In this document: in pieces, positions 24,659 to 32,402 of the stretch
Layout: the number at the start of each line of letters is the position of its first letter
Numbering within the stretch: position 1 is the first letter of the stretch
Origin: Melioribacteraceae bacterium
Lineage (GTDB): Bacteria > Bacteroidota > Ignavibacteria > Ignavibacteriales > Melioribacteraceae
Direction of reading: 5' to 3'
DNA length: 34,874 bases
NCBI GenBank assembly: GCA_015486905.1
Contig: WFQV01000011.1
Location: 1 to 34,874 of the forward strand
The notes under the pieces: generated by a model
Seen by the model: the letters and a program-made list of their open reading frames with translations, nothing else
The model's database searches: none
Told to the model about the DNA's origin: nothing
Position numbers and translations under genes: made by a program

Positions 24659-25165
24659 TTGAAACCGAAAAAAGTAACTATTCTTGAAGATCTTAAAGAA
24701 AGAGTTGTACAGATAAATCGCGTTGCTAAGGTAGTTAAAGGCGGTCGCCGTTTTTCGTTTAACGCAATTGTTGTTGTTGGTGATGAAAACGGACATGTAG
24801 GAGTAGGATTAGGTAAAGCTAATGAAGTTACGGACGCAATTTCCAAAGGTGTTGATGATGCAAAGAAAAACGTTTACAAAATCCCGATTGTTAAAGGCAC
24901 TATTCCTCACGAAATAATTGGGAAATACGGAGCCGGAAGAGTATTGCTGAAACCCGCATCTCCCGGAACGGGATTAATTGCCGGTGGCGGTGTGCGTGCC
25001 GTACTTGAACTTGCAGGTATTCAAGATGTTCTTACCAAATCTTTGGGCTCCAGCAACCCGCATAATCAAGTCAAAGCTACGATGCAAGGTTTGCTCAATT
25101 TAATTGACGCTTACCGTATGGCAAATAAAAGAGATATGATTATTAGTGAATTGTTTAACGCCTAA
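24659..25165 (+). CDS. rpsE: 30S ribosomal protein S5
   Basis: The protein has 168 residues beginning MKPKKVTILEDLKERVVQIN at TTG 24659, with AAAGGAGA (24646-24653) ahead. It shows the double-stranded RNA-binding part KVVKGGRRFSFNAIVVVGDE and the signature HEIIGKYGAGRVLLKPASPG. S5 is at the mRNA entry side with S3 and S4 and affects accuracy. It is the first gene after the inserted tRNA-Gln, so its 5' end may be made by tRNA processing. Confidence 0.97.
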   Translation: MKPKKVTILEDLKERVVQINRVAKVVKGGRRFSFNAIVVVGDENGHVGVGLGKANEVTDAISKGVDDAKKNVYKIPIVKGTIPHEIIGKYGAGRVLLKPASPGTGLIAGGGVRAVLELAGIQDVLTKSLGSSNPHNQVKATMQGLLNLIDAYRMANKRDMIISELFNA

Positions 25166-25177
25166 TTGGGGACTGAG

Positions 25178-25366
25178 ATGGCAAAGAAATTAAAAATAAC
25201 TCAAACAAGAAGCATTATTGACAGACCGAAAGATCAGAAAAGGACAATAGAAGCCCTCGGTTTAGGAAGACCGAATTACGTAAAAGTTCACAACGACACT
25301 CCTCAAATAAGGGGAATGATTAATAAAGTATCGCATTTAGTTAAAGTTGAAGAAATTGAAGAATAG
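25178..25366 (+). CDS. rpmD: 50S ribosomal protein L30
   Basis: The protein has 62 residues from ATG 25178 (MAKKLKITQTRSIIDRPKDQ), close to the usual 58-62. A TTG directly after rpsE would add four residues but overlaps the likely ribosome site GGGGA (25168-25172), so ATG is preferred. The conserved ALGLGRPNYVKVHNDTPQIR segment (about 29-48) is clear. L30 is absent from some lineages, so its presence is informative. rpsE-rpmD-rplO is the standard order. Confidence 0.95.
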   Translation: MAKKLKITQTRSIIDRPKDQKRTIEALGLGRPNYVKVHNDTPQIRGMINKVSHLVKVEEIEE

Positions 25367-25374
25367 GTGATTTA

Positions 25375-25836
25375 ATGGATATTCTAAGTAATTTAAAATA
25401 TGCAAAAGGTTCTGTGAAGAAACGCAAAAGGGTTGGCAGAGGCGAAGGCTCGGGATACGGCGGAACGTCGGCCCGCGGAATGAACGGACAGAAATCCCGC
25501 TCGGGCGCCAAACACCGCGCTTGGTTCGAAGGCGGTCAAATGCCTTTGCAGAGGAGAGTCCCGAAAAAAGGATTTACCAATATTTTTAAAATACATTACC
25601 AAGCCGTTAATGTGGAAGATTTACAGAGACTCGTTGATGCGAAGAAATTGGAAGATGACAATATTAACCCAAGCGTTCTTTACAAAAACGGTTTGATTTC
25701 CAAAGCTGCTCCTTATAAAATATTGGGGCGCGGAGATTTAACGGCTAAGTTGAACGTCGAAGCTCCCAAATTTAGTGCTTCGGCAAAAGAAAAAATCGAA
25801 AAAGCCGGTGGAACTATTAAAGAGATTAAAGTCTAA
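25375..25836 (+). CDS. rplO: 50S ribosomal protein L15
   Basis: The protein has 153 residues. The glycine- and arginine-rich N-terminus (KRKRVGRGEGSGYGGTSARG, about 16-35) threads into 23S rRNA. The C-terminal signature NVEAPKFSASAKEKIEKAGG matches the family. L15 is a late assembly protein. The stop codon TAA overlaps the ATG of secY by one base (TAATG), which suggests translational coupling of secY to L15. Confidence 0.96.
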   Translation: MDILSNLKYAKGSVKKRKRVGRGEGSGYGGTSARGMNGQKSRSGAKHRAWFEGGQMPLQRRVPKKGFTNIFKIHYQAVNVEDLQRLVDAKKLEDDNINPSVLYKNGLISKAAPYKILGRGDLTAKLNVEAPKFSASAKEKIEKAGGTIKEIKV

Positions 25837-27173
25837 TGGGAAAATTTCAGGACACATTTCGAAATATTTACAAGGTACACGAGTTAAGGCAAAGAATTAT
25901 TTACACCTTGGCTCTGTTGGTTGTTGTTAGAATAGGAGCGCATATTACGCTGCCTGGCATCGACTCCCGTCTGCTTGCGGACGCAATGGCGAATAGCACG
26001 TCCAATAATTTGTTCGGTCTTTACGATTTGTTTGTCGGCGGCGCATTCAGAAATGCGGCAATATTCGCCCTGGGGATAATGCCCTATATCAGTTCGTCTA
26101 TTATTATTCAGCTTTTAGGCGCCGTTGTGCCTTACTTCCAAAAGTTACAGCGTGAAGGAGAGGAAGGCAGAAAGAAAATAACCCAGCTTACACGTTACGG
26201 AACGGTTTTAATTTCGGCTTTTCAAGCTTGGGGTGTTACAATTCATTTGCGCAACCTTTCCGCCAACGGGCAATCAATTGTGCCCGCTAACATTTCCGCT
26301 TTCAGTTTCACTATTTCGGCTGTAATGATTCTTACCGCCGGAACGGTATTTATGATGTGGCTCGGTGAACAAATAACCGATAAAGGAATTGGCAACGGTA
26401 TTTCCTTAATAATTTTTATTGGAATAATTGACCGGCTTCCTTTTGCATTACTTGACGAATTTCAGCTCCTTCAATCCGGTCAGAGAAATATCATAATTGA
26501 GATTGTAATACTTACGTTTTTGTTCTTAATTATTGCCGGTATTGTTTTGGTTACCGAAGGAACGAGGAGGATCCCTGTTCAATACGCCAAGAGAGTAGTG
26601 GGAAGGAAAGTTTATGGCGGAGTTACGCAGTACATTCCGCTTAAAGTTAATACCGCCGGTGTGATGCCTATTATCTTTGCACAGTCGATTATGTTTATTC
26701 CTAATACAGTGCTCTCCTTCTTTCCGAATAATGAATTTATGATGACGCTTTCGAGGTATTTTGTTTACACCTCCTTTACATATTCTTTCATTTATGCTTT
26801 GATGATTATTTTCTTCACTTATTTTTACACTGCCATTGCTTTTAATCCTCAAGATGTTGCGGAGAATATGAAGAAGCAAGGCGGGTTCATTCCAGGTATT
26901 CGACCTGGTAAGCAGACTTCGGAATTTATTGACAATATTTTAACGAAAATCACATTGCCCGGTTCAATATTCCTGGCAATTGTTGCAATTATTCCTGCTT
27001 TCGTCTCTAAGATGGGAGTTTCGGGAAGATTTGCTTCGTTCTTTGGCGGAACAAGTTTGTTGATTATTGTAGGTGTCGCTTTGGACACTTTACATCAAAT
27101 CGAATCTCATTTAACAATGCGCCATTACGACGGCTTTTTAAAGTCGGGTAAATTGCGCAGCAGAAGAAGTTAA
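25836..27173 (+). CDS. secY: Preprotein translocase subunit SecY
   Basis: The protein has 445 residues with about ten hydrophobic segments, as expected for the protein-conducting channel of the plasma membrane. Conserved pieces include ALGIMPYISSSIIIQLL (TM2 region), LQREGEEGRKKITQLTRYGT (first cytoplasmic loop), GNGISLIIFIGI and the cytoplasmic KQGGFIPGIRPGKQTSEFI, which contacts SecA and ribosomes. It pairs with the SecE encoded at 986. It overlaps rplO by one base and is followed 2 bases later by map. Confidence 0.98.
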   Translation: MGKFQDTFRNIYKVHELRQRIIYTLALLVVVRIGAHITLPGIDSRLLADAMANSTSNNLFGLYDLFVGGAFRNAAIFALGIMPYISSSIIIQLLGAVVPYFQKLQREGEEGRKKITQLTRYGTVLISAFQAWGVTIHLRNLSANGQSIVPANISAFSFTISAVMILTAGTVFMMWLGEQITDKGIGNGISLIIFIGIIDRLPFALLDEFQLLQSGQRNIIIEIVILTFLFLIIAGIVLVTEGTRRIPVQYAKRVVGRKVYGGVTQYIPLKVNTAGVMPIIFAQSIMFIPNTVLSFFPNNEFMMTLSRYFVYTSFTYSFIYALMIIFFTYFYTAIAFNPQDVAENMKKQGGFIPGIRPGKQTSEFIDNILTKITLPGSIFLAIVAIIPAFVSKMGVSGRFASFFGGTSLLIIVGVALDTLHQIESHLTMRHYDGFLKSGKLRSRRS

Positions 27174-27175
27174 AA

Positions 27176-27937
27176 TTGATTTTTATTAAGACAAAGAAAG
27201 AAATTGACTTTATTAGAGAGAGTTGTCAGATTGTAGCCGAAACTTTACAGCTGGTTAAAAGCCATGTGAGGGAAGGCATTACAACTCTGGAACTCGATAA
27301 AATTGCTGAGGATTATATCCGAAGCAACGACGCAGTACCTGCTTTTAAAGGATATTCACAAGGCGGTGCTGACGGATTTCCGGGAACTATTTGTGCTTCC
27401 GTAAATGAAGATATAGTTCACGGAATTCCTGGCGATAGAGTTCTTAAAAACGGTGACATTATTTCAATTGACGTAGGAGCATTGAAAAATCGCTACTACG
27501 GCGACGGCGCTTTAACAGTGGCTGTTGGTGAAATATCCGACGAGAAAAAATTTTTAATGAAAGTAACCGAAGAGTCTCTTTACAAAGGTATTGAGGCGGC
27601 AGTTGCAGGTAATAGAATCGGGGATATTTCCGCGGCTGTGCAACACCACGTGGAAAGCAACGGATTTTCAGTTGTGAGAGAACTTACCGGTCACGGTGTG
27701 GGAAGATTGCTTCACGAAGACCCACAAATACCGAATTACGGTAAGCCGCATTCCGGACCCAAAATTAAAAACGGAATGACAATTGCAATCGAACCAATGG
27801 TTAACGCCGGTGCTCATTACGTTAGAGTAGCCGACGACGGTTGGACGGTTTACACTGCGGATTTGAAACCCGCAGCTCACTTTGAACACTCTATTGCAAT
27901 TATTGATGGAAAACCGGAAATTTTAACGGTGTGCTAA
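27176..27937 (+). CDS. map: Type I methionine aminopeptidase
   Basis: The protein has 253 residues and starts at TTG 27176 (MIFIKTKKEIDFIRES), 2 bases after secY. All active-site residues are in place: H82 and the metal ligands D99, D110, H173, E206 and E237, in the motifs HGIPGD, DVGALKNRYYGD, TGHGVGR and IEPMVN. It removes the initiator methionine from new proteins at the ribosome exit, which fits its place among ribosomal genes. Its stop overlaps the infA start (TAATG). No N-terminal SH3-type zinc extension is present. Confidence 0.97.
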   Translation: MIFIKTKKEIDFIRESCQIVAETLQLVKSHVREGITTLELDKIAEDYIRSNDAVPAFKGYSQGGADGFPGTICASVNEDIVHGIPGDRVLKNGDIISIDVGALKNRYYGDGALTVAVGEISDEKKFLMKVTEESLYKGIEAAVAGNRIGDISAAVQHHVESNGFSVVRELTGHGVGRLLHEDPQIPNYGKPHSGPKIKNGMTIAIEPMVNAGAHYVRVADDGWTVYTADLKPAAHFEHSIAIIDGKPEILTVC

Positions 27938-28155
27938 TGGCAAAACAAGGACCAATAAAAGTTGACGGAGTTGTTACGGAAACATTACCTAATGCTAACT
28001 TTAGGGTTAGGTTGGATAACGGTCACGAAGTATTGGCTCACATTTCCGGCAAGATGAGAATGCATTATATTAAAATTCTTGTAGGCGACAAGGTTGCAGT
28101 TGAACTTTCGCCTTACGATTTGAACAAAGGTAGAATTACTTACAGGTACAAATAA
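27937..28155 (+). CDS. infA: Translation initiation factor IF-1
   Basis: The protein has 72 residues, exactly the common IF-1 length, with ATG 27937 overlapping the map stop by one base. An upstream GTG (27931) would add two residues and is less likely. The OB-fold sequence (MAKQGPIKVDGVVTETLPNA, then HEVLAHISGKMRMHYIKIL) is typical. IF-1 blocks the A site on the 30S subunit during initiation. secY-map-infA-rpmJ is the layout common outside the gamma-proteobacteria, without adk. Confidence 0.97.
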   Translation: MAKQGPIKVDGVVTETLPNANFRVRLDNGHEVLAHISGKMRMHYIKILVGDKVAVELSPYDLNKGRITYRYK

Positions 28156-28168
28156 CGGAGATACCGAG

Positions 28169-28282
28169 ATGAAGGTAAGAACTTCAGTTAAAAAGATGTG
28201 TGAGCATTGTAGGATAATCAAAAGGAACGGTGTGGTGCGCGTGATTTGTAAAAATCCCAAGCACAAACAGCGTCAAGGTTAA
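28169..28282 (+). CDS. rpmJ: 50S ribosomal protein L36, zinc form
   Basis: This small gene encodes 37 residues beginning MKVRTSVKKMCEHCRIIKRN and ending KHKQRQG, the exact family length. The zinc ligands are present: C11, C14, C27 and H32. L36 is the smallest 50S protein and contacts 23S rRNA near the L7/L12 side. ACGGAG precedes its ATG. It lies 13 bases after infA and 23 bases before rpsM. Confidence 0.96.
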   Translation: MKVRTSVKKMCEHCRIIKRNGVVRVICKNPKHKQRQG

Positions 28283-28305
28283 AAGTAACTTAGGAGGTTA
28301 GTAAT

Positions 28306-28689
28306 TTGGCTCGTATAGCAGGTGTGGATTTACCAAAAACGAAAAAAGCTTACATTGGATTAACTTACATTTACGGCGTTGGTCAACACACGGCATTAAA
28401 AATTTTTGAAATGGCCGGTGTCGACCCGAATAAAAAAGTTGCCGATTTAACCGAAGAGGAAGTGGCAAAAATTCGCTCGGTTCTGACGGCTAACGTTAAA
28501 GTGGAAGGAGCTTTGCGCAGTGAAGTCCAGCAAAACATTAAACGATTAATGGATATCGGTGCTTACAGAGGACTTCGTCACAGAAGAGGTTTGCCTGTCC
28601 GAGGACAAAGGACAAGAACAAATGCGCGTACCAGGAAAGGGAAACGTAAAACCGTTGCCGGAAAGAAGAAAGCTCCGGGTAAGAAATAA
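28306..28689 (+). CDS. rpsM: 30S ribosomal protein S13
   Basis: The protein has 127 residues beginning MARIAGVDLPKTKKAYIGLT at a TTG codon, with TAGGAGG before it. It shows YIYGVGQHTALKI and the C-terminal signature GLRHRRGLPVRGQRTRTNAR, followed by a lysine-rich tail. S13 is in the 30S head and forms a bridge with L5, also encoded here. rpsM-rpsK-rpsD-rpoA-rplQ is the classic alpha operon order. Confidence 0.97.
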   Translation: MARIAGVDLPKTKKAYIGLTYIYGVGQHTALKIFEMAGVDPNKKVADLTEEEVAKIRSVLTANVKVEGALRSEVQQNIKRLMDIGAYRGLRHRRGLPVRGQRTRTNARTRKGKRKTVAGKKKAPGKK

Positions 28690-28716
28690 TCCTTTTTAAT
28701 TAGTAGGAGTTAAGAA

Positions 28717-29103
28717 TTGGCTAAGACAACGAGAAAAGCAAAGAAAAAAGTACACGTAGATTCTATTGGAGTCGCACACATAAAAGCTTCTTTTAATAAT
28801 GTGTTGGTTACAATTACCGATGTTTACGGGAACACCATCTCATGGTCTTCCGCCGGTAAAATGGGTTTCAAGGGTTCGCGGAAAAACACACCGTTTGCCG
28901 CACAAGTTACTGCTGAAGCAGCTGCTAAAGAAGCATACGATTTGGGACTTAGAAAAGTTGACGTGTTGGTTAAAGGTCCGGGTTCGGGTAGGGAAGCCGC
29001 TATCAGAGCTCTTAATACCGCCGGACTTCAAATTTTATCAATTAAGGATATTACACCCATTCCACATAATGGTTGTAGGCCTCCAAAGAGAAGAAGAGTT
29101 TAA
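28717..29103 (+). CDS. rpsK: 30S ribosomal protein S11
   Basis: The protein has 128 residues starting at TTG 28717 (MAKTTRKAKKKVHVDSIGVA), with TAGGAG ahead. The conserved part HIKASFNNVLVTITDVYGNT (about 21-40) and the ending TPIPHNGCRPPKRRRV are clear. S11 is on the 30S platform near the mRNA exit and contacts the Shine-Dalgarno helix. It starts 27 bases after rpsM. Confidence 0.97.
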   Translation: MAKTTRKAKKKVHVDSIGVAHIKASFNNVLVTITDVYGNTISWSSAGKMGFKGSRKNTPFAAQVTAEAAAKEAYDLGLRKVDVLVKGPGSGREAAIRALNTAGLQILSIKDITPIPHNGCRPPKRRRV

Positions 29104-29118
29104 TTAGGAGAGTATTAG

Positions 29119-29745
29119 ATGGCAAGATATACTGGTCCAAGCTGCAAATTGTGCAGAAGAGAAAGACAAAAATTGTATTTGAAAGGCACCAAATGTTTGT
29201 CGGATAAATGTCCCCTGGAAAAAAAGAACTACGCTCCGGGGCATCATGGTTTGAACAGACGTACAAAATATTCCGAATATGGTGTGCAGCTTAGAGAAAA
29301 ACAAAAAGTTAAAAGAATTTACGGTTTGCAGGAAACGCAGTTCAGAATTTATTTTGACAAAGCAAACCGCCAGAAAGGTGTGACGGGTGAAAACTTAATC
29401 AAACTTTTGGAAAGAAGATTGGACAATGTTGTTTACAGATTTGGTTTTGCACCTTCACGTAAAGCAGCACGCCAATTAGTTCTTCACCGTCATTTCCTGG
29501 TTAACGGTAAAATAGTTAACGTTCCTTCTTACCTTCTTTCACCCGGCGACGTTGTAAGTGTGAAAGAAAGAAGCAGGAAATTAGACATTATTCATAATGC
29601 ATTGAGAAGGACGAAAGAAAATCTTCACAATTGGTTGTCTGTCGATAAAGCAAATCTTCAAGGCACGTTCTTGAATTTGCCTGAAAGAGAAGAAATTCCG
29701 CTCGAGGCTAACGAACAGTTAATCGTCGAGTTGTATTCTAAATAA
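29119..29745 (+). CDS. rpsD: 30S ribosomal protein S4, zinc form
   Basis: The protein has 208 residues. The N-terminus carries four cysteines, CKLCRRERQKLY and KCLSDKC, which fit a zinc site seen in one branch of S4. The S4 RNA-binding domain (about 97-157) has RLDNVVYRFGFAPSRKAARQ and HFLVNGKIVNVPSYLLSPGD. S4 starts 30S assembly on the 5' domain of 16S rRNA and often autoregulates the alpha operon. It starts 15 bases after rpsK and is preceded by TAGGAGAG. Confidence 0.97.
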   Translation: MARYTGPSCKLCRRERQKLYLKGTKCLSDKCPLEKKNYAPGHHGLNRRTKYSEYGVQLREKQKVKRIYGLQETQFRIYFDKANRQKGVTGENLIKLLERRLDNVVYRFGFAPSRKAARQLVLHRHFLVNGKIVNVPSYLLSPGDVVSVKERSRKLDIIHNALRRTKENLHNWLSVDKANLQGTFLNLPEREEIPLEANEQLIVELYSK

Positions 29746-29766
29746 TAATTAATTACGAGGATTTAA

Positions 29767-30768
29767 ATGAATTATCCTTTTATAAAAATACCGGACGGAG
29801 TAATATTAGAAGAATCTACGGCTACGGAAACTTACGGTAAGTTTTCCGTACAACCGCTTGAAAGAGGTTATGGCGTTACGTTAGGTAATTCGTTCAGAAG
29901 AGTGCTGTTGTCCTCACTTACCGGTGCGGCAATTACGGCGGTTAAGATTGAAGGTATTTTACATGAGTTTACTACCGTGCCCGGTGTGGTCGAGGATGTT
30001 ACGGAAATTATTCTGAATCTTAAAAAAGTAAGAATGAAAATGGGTGATGAGAAAGTTGAAAAAACAACTATCTCGCTTGAAGGACCGTGCGAATTTACCG
30101 CAAAAGATATTCAAGATGCAACACCGGACATTAAAATATTGAACCCCGATTTACATATTGCTATATTAAACGAAGGTTCCAAGTTGAATATGGAACTTCG
30201 TTTCGGACTTGGTAAGGGTTACGTCCCGGCAAGCGAGCAGGTAATTCCGGACCAAACAATCGGAATTATTCCTATCGATTCAATCTTTTCACCAATTCGT
30301 AATGTGAAATATAACGTTGAAAACGTTCGCATAGGTGAAAGGAACGATTACGAAAAATTAACTTTGGAAATAACTACCGACGGCTCTATTACCCCGGAAG
30401 ATGCTCTTTCGAGCTGTGCGCAAATATTTAAAGACCACGTTAAACTCTTCATCCATTTTGAAGTTGAAAAGGAAGAGGAAGAGGAAGAAATTAAAGTTGA
30501 CGCAGAGACGGAAAGAATTCGTAAAATTCTTATGACAAGCGTTGACGATTTGGAACTAAGCGTGCGTTCGCATAACTGTTTAAAAGCGGCTAACATCGAA
30601 ACTTTAGGCGAGTTGGTACGCAGGGAAGAATCGGAACTTCTTAAGTTTAGAAATTTCGGTAGAAAATCCCTCTCCGAATTGAGTGAAATTGTTGAAAACT
30701 ACGGTCTTGAATTCGGAATGGACGTAGATAAATATCTTAAAGACGATAAAGAAAAAAAACAATATTGA
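29767..30768 (+). CDS. rpoA: DNA-directed RNA polymerase subunit alpha
   Basis: The protein has 333 residues. The N-terminal domain (1-232) dimerises through motifs such as GYGVTLGNSFRRVLLSSL and scaffolds beta and beta'. An acidic linker with six glutamates in a row (about 236-241) leads to the C-terminal domain (about 248-315), which binds UP elements. The DNA-contact residues R267, N270, C271 and K300 match the E. coli R265 set, so UP-element use is likely. It sits in the alpha operon after rpsD. Confidence 0.98.
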   Translation: MNYPFIKIPDGVILEESTATETYGKFSVQPLERGYGVTLGNSFRRVLLSSLTGAAITAVKIEGILHEFTTVPGVVEDVTEIILNLKKVRMKMGDEKVEKTTISLEGPCEFTAKDIQDATPDIKILNPDLHIAILNEGSKLNMELRFGLGKGYVPASEQVIPDQTIGIIPIDSIFSPIRNVKYNVENVRIGERNDYEKLTLEITTDGSITPEDALSSCAQIFKDHVKLFIHFEVEKEEEEEEIKVDAETERIRKILMTSVDDLELSVRSHNCLKAANIETLGELVRREESELLKFRNFGRKSLSELSEIVENYGLEFGMDVDKYLKDDKEKKQY

Positions 30769-30780
30769 GTAAGGTGCAGA

Positions 30781-31485
30781 ATGAGACACAGAGTTAAAGG
30801 AAGGAAATTAGGCAGAACGGCATCTCACAGAAAAACAACTTTGAGATCTTTGACAACTTCGCTGTTAAGGCACAAAAGAATTACAACTACGTTGGCAAAA
30901 GCAAAGGAGCTGAGAACTTTTGTTGAACCTTTAATGACACGTGCAAAAATTGACAGTGTTGCCGCACGTCGTTACGTTGCAAGGGAAATTAAAGATAGAG
31001 AAATAGTAAAAGAACTTTTTGGAGAAATAGCCGAGAAAATTCGTGAAAGAAACGGTGGTTACACTCGCATTGTTAAATTAGGTCAACGTGTGGGAGACGC
31101 CGCAGAACTGGCTATTATCGAATTGGTTGATTACAACGAATTTGAAAGCGAAAAGCCCAAGAAAGCTACAAAGAAAAAAGAGAAAGTAAAAGAAGAAGAA
31201 AAAATAGAAACCTTCGAGGAAGCCGCAGTTGAAGAAGCAAATGTAATTGAGGAAACTACGGAAGAACCAAAAGAAGCTGAAACCGAGACAACTGCGGAAG
31301 AAGCAACTGCAAACGCAGAAGTTGCTGAAGAAGCAACAATGGTTGAGGAAAAAGCCGAAGAAACTTCGGAAGAGAATGTAGAAATCGGGAAAGAAGAAAA
31401 GGAAGAAACCGAACCAAAACCCGAAGCTACCGGAAACAAAGATGAAAGCACGGAAGAAAAAAATTCTGAAGAAGATAAGAAATAA
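30781..31485 (+). CDS. rplQ: 50S ribosomal protein L17 with long acidic tail
   Basis: The protein has 234 residues, about twice the normal L17. Residues 1-121 are complete L17 (MRHRVKGRKLGRTASHRKTT, AKELRTFVEPLMTRAKID, GGYTRIVKLGQRVGDAAELA). The remaining 113 residues have a short lysine patch (126-137) followed by a low-complexity stretch dominated by Glu, Ala, Thr and Lys with no predicted fold. L17 sits near the tunnel exit, so the tail would hang outside the ribosome. Acidic L17 tails are known in related groups. It is the last gene before the terminator. Confidence 0.95.
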   Translation: MRHRVKGRKLGRTASHRKTTLRSLTTSLLRHKRITTTLAKAKELRTFVEPLMTRAKIDSVAARRYVAREIKDREIVKELFGEIAEKIRERNGGYTRIVKLGQRVGDAAELAIIELVDYNEFESEKPKKATKKKEKVKEEEKIETFEEAAVEEANVIEETTEEPKEAETETTAEEATANAEVAEEATMVEEKAEETSEENVEIGKEEKEETEPKPEATGNKDESTEEKNSEEDKK

Positions 31486-31510
31486 CTATCATAATTACTC
31501 CTTTTGTTTA

Positions 31511-31544
31511 AGCGGCTTGGGTAAAAACCGAGCCGCTTTTTTTT
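31511..31544 (+). terminator. Intrinsic terminator after rplQ
   Basis: AGCGGCTTGG (31511-31520) pairs with CCGAGCCGCT (31528-31537) over 10 bp with one G-U pair and a 7-base GTAAAAA loop. Eight T residues follow (31537-31544). It is a strong Rho-independent terminator placed 25 bases after the rplQ stop and ends the ribosomal gene run. Confidence 0.92.
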
Positions 31545-31736
31545 GCTTCATTGAAAATATTTGTAGTAAGAAGCCTCGGACAATCCGTTCTACAAATTAT
31601 TGCTTGGATTTTTTTTCTAATTAAATGTGTTCATACATTGCGGTTAACAATAACAGAAACCACTTTTGGGAGTAAACTCATTGAATAATTTAGATCAAAA
31701 GGAAGACTCTTTTGTTTTACAATATTGAGCATTAAA

Positions 31737-32327
31737 ATGGTGGAAGTAAAATTTGTAAAATCAATTGTTGAGACTAAAGACAAACCGAAATTGTCACTGC
31801 CGGAGATTGTTCTCTGCGGGCGCTCGAACGTTGGGAAATCCTCTTTTATTAACTCTTTCTTTAACAGAAAAAATCTCGCGAAGGTAAGTTCTACACCCGG
31901 TAAAACCCGATTGATTAATTATTACTCGGTGAACGATAAATTTTACATTGTCGATTTACCCGGTTTCGGCTATGCTAGAGCTCCTAAGACCGAGCAGGCT
32001 AAATGGGAAAAGATGATTACAAATTTTCTGCTAAATTCAAGAAATGTTTTATTTGCTTTTCATTTTATCGATAGCCGTCATAAACCGACAAATCTTGATG
32101 TTTTATTGAGGGACTTTTTAAATGAATTCAATATTAGCACAAAAATAATTCTTACAAAGACGGATAAACTTAAACAATCCGAACTGGCAAAGGCAAAGAA
32201 AAACGCCAAAGAATTTTTAAGCGGCGAATTTGACGACAGCAATATTTTCTTTTATTCGGCGGTTAAAGGGACGGGCAAGAACGAAATTAAAAAATTTCTC
32301 TCCAAAACTTTCGGATTTAAAATCTAA
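31737..32327 (+). CDS. engB: Ribosome-biogenesis GTPase EngB (YsxC/YihA)
   Basis: The protein has 196 residues from ATG 31737 (MVEVKFVKSIVET); a TTG at 31725 would add four residues, and neither has a clear ribosome site. GTPase motifs are G1 GRSNVGKS (28-35), G3 DLPGFGYA, G4 TKTD and G5 SAVKGTG. The TrmE-Era-EngA-EngB class helps mature the 50S subunit, so it fits beside the ribosomal genes although it lies past the terminator and needs its own transcription. The 192-base spacer ahead has no gene. Confidence 0.95.
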   Translation: MVEVKFVKSIVETKDKPKLSLPEIVLCGRSNVGKSSFINSFFNRKNLAKVSSTPGKTRLINYYSVNDKFYIVDLPGFGYARAPKTEQAKWEKMITNFLLNSRNVLFAFHFIDSRHKPTNLDVLLRDFLNEFNISTKIILTKTDKLKQSELAKAKKNAKEFLSGEFDDSNIFFYSAVKGTGKNEIKKFLSKTFGFKI

Positions 32328-32343
32328 CCAAAACAAACTTCCC

Positions 32344-32370
32344 TTGCTTTTTGGCTTAAGCTCGTATATT
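32344..32370 (+). promoter_or_regulatory. Candidate promoter for the GAF-domain gene
   Basis: TTG (32344-32346) and TATATTTT (32365-32372) lie in the engB-GAF gene gap, 33 bases before the ATG. TATATTTT fits the TAnnTTTG -7 box of Bacteroidota at seven of eight positions. Read as sigma-70 boxes (TTGCTT, TATATT) the spacer is only 15 bases, so that reading is weaker. Confidence 0.35.
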
Positions 32371-32402
32371 TTTAAAAATTATTTTTTGAATAATGAACTT
32401 CT

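Noticed and set aside
31131..31451. A serine-rich open frame on the minus strand across the end of rplQ
   Set aside because: It is the antisense reading of the glutamate codons in the L17 tail; there is no ribosome site or family similarity.
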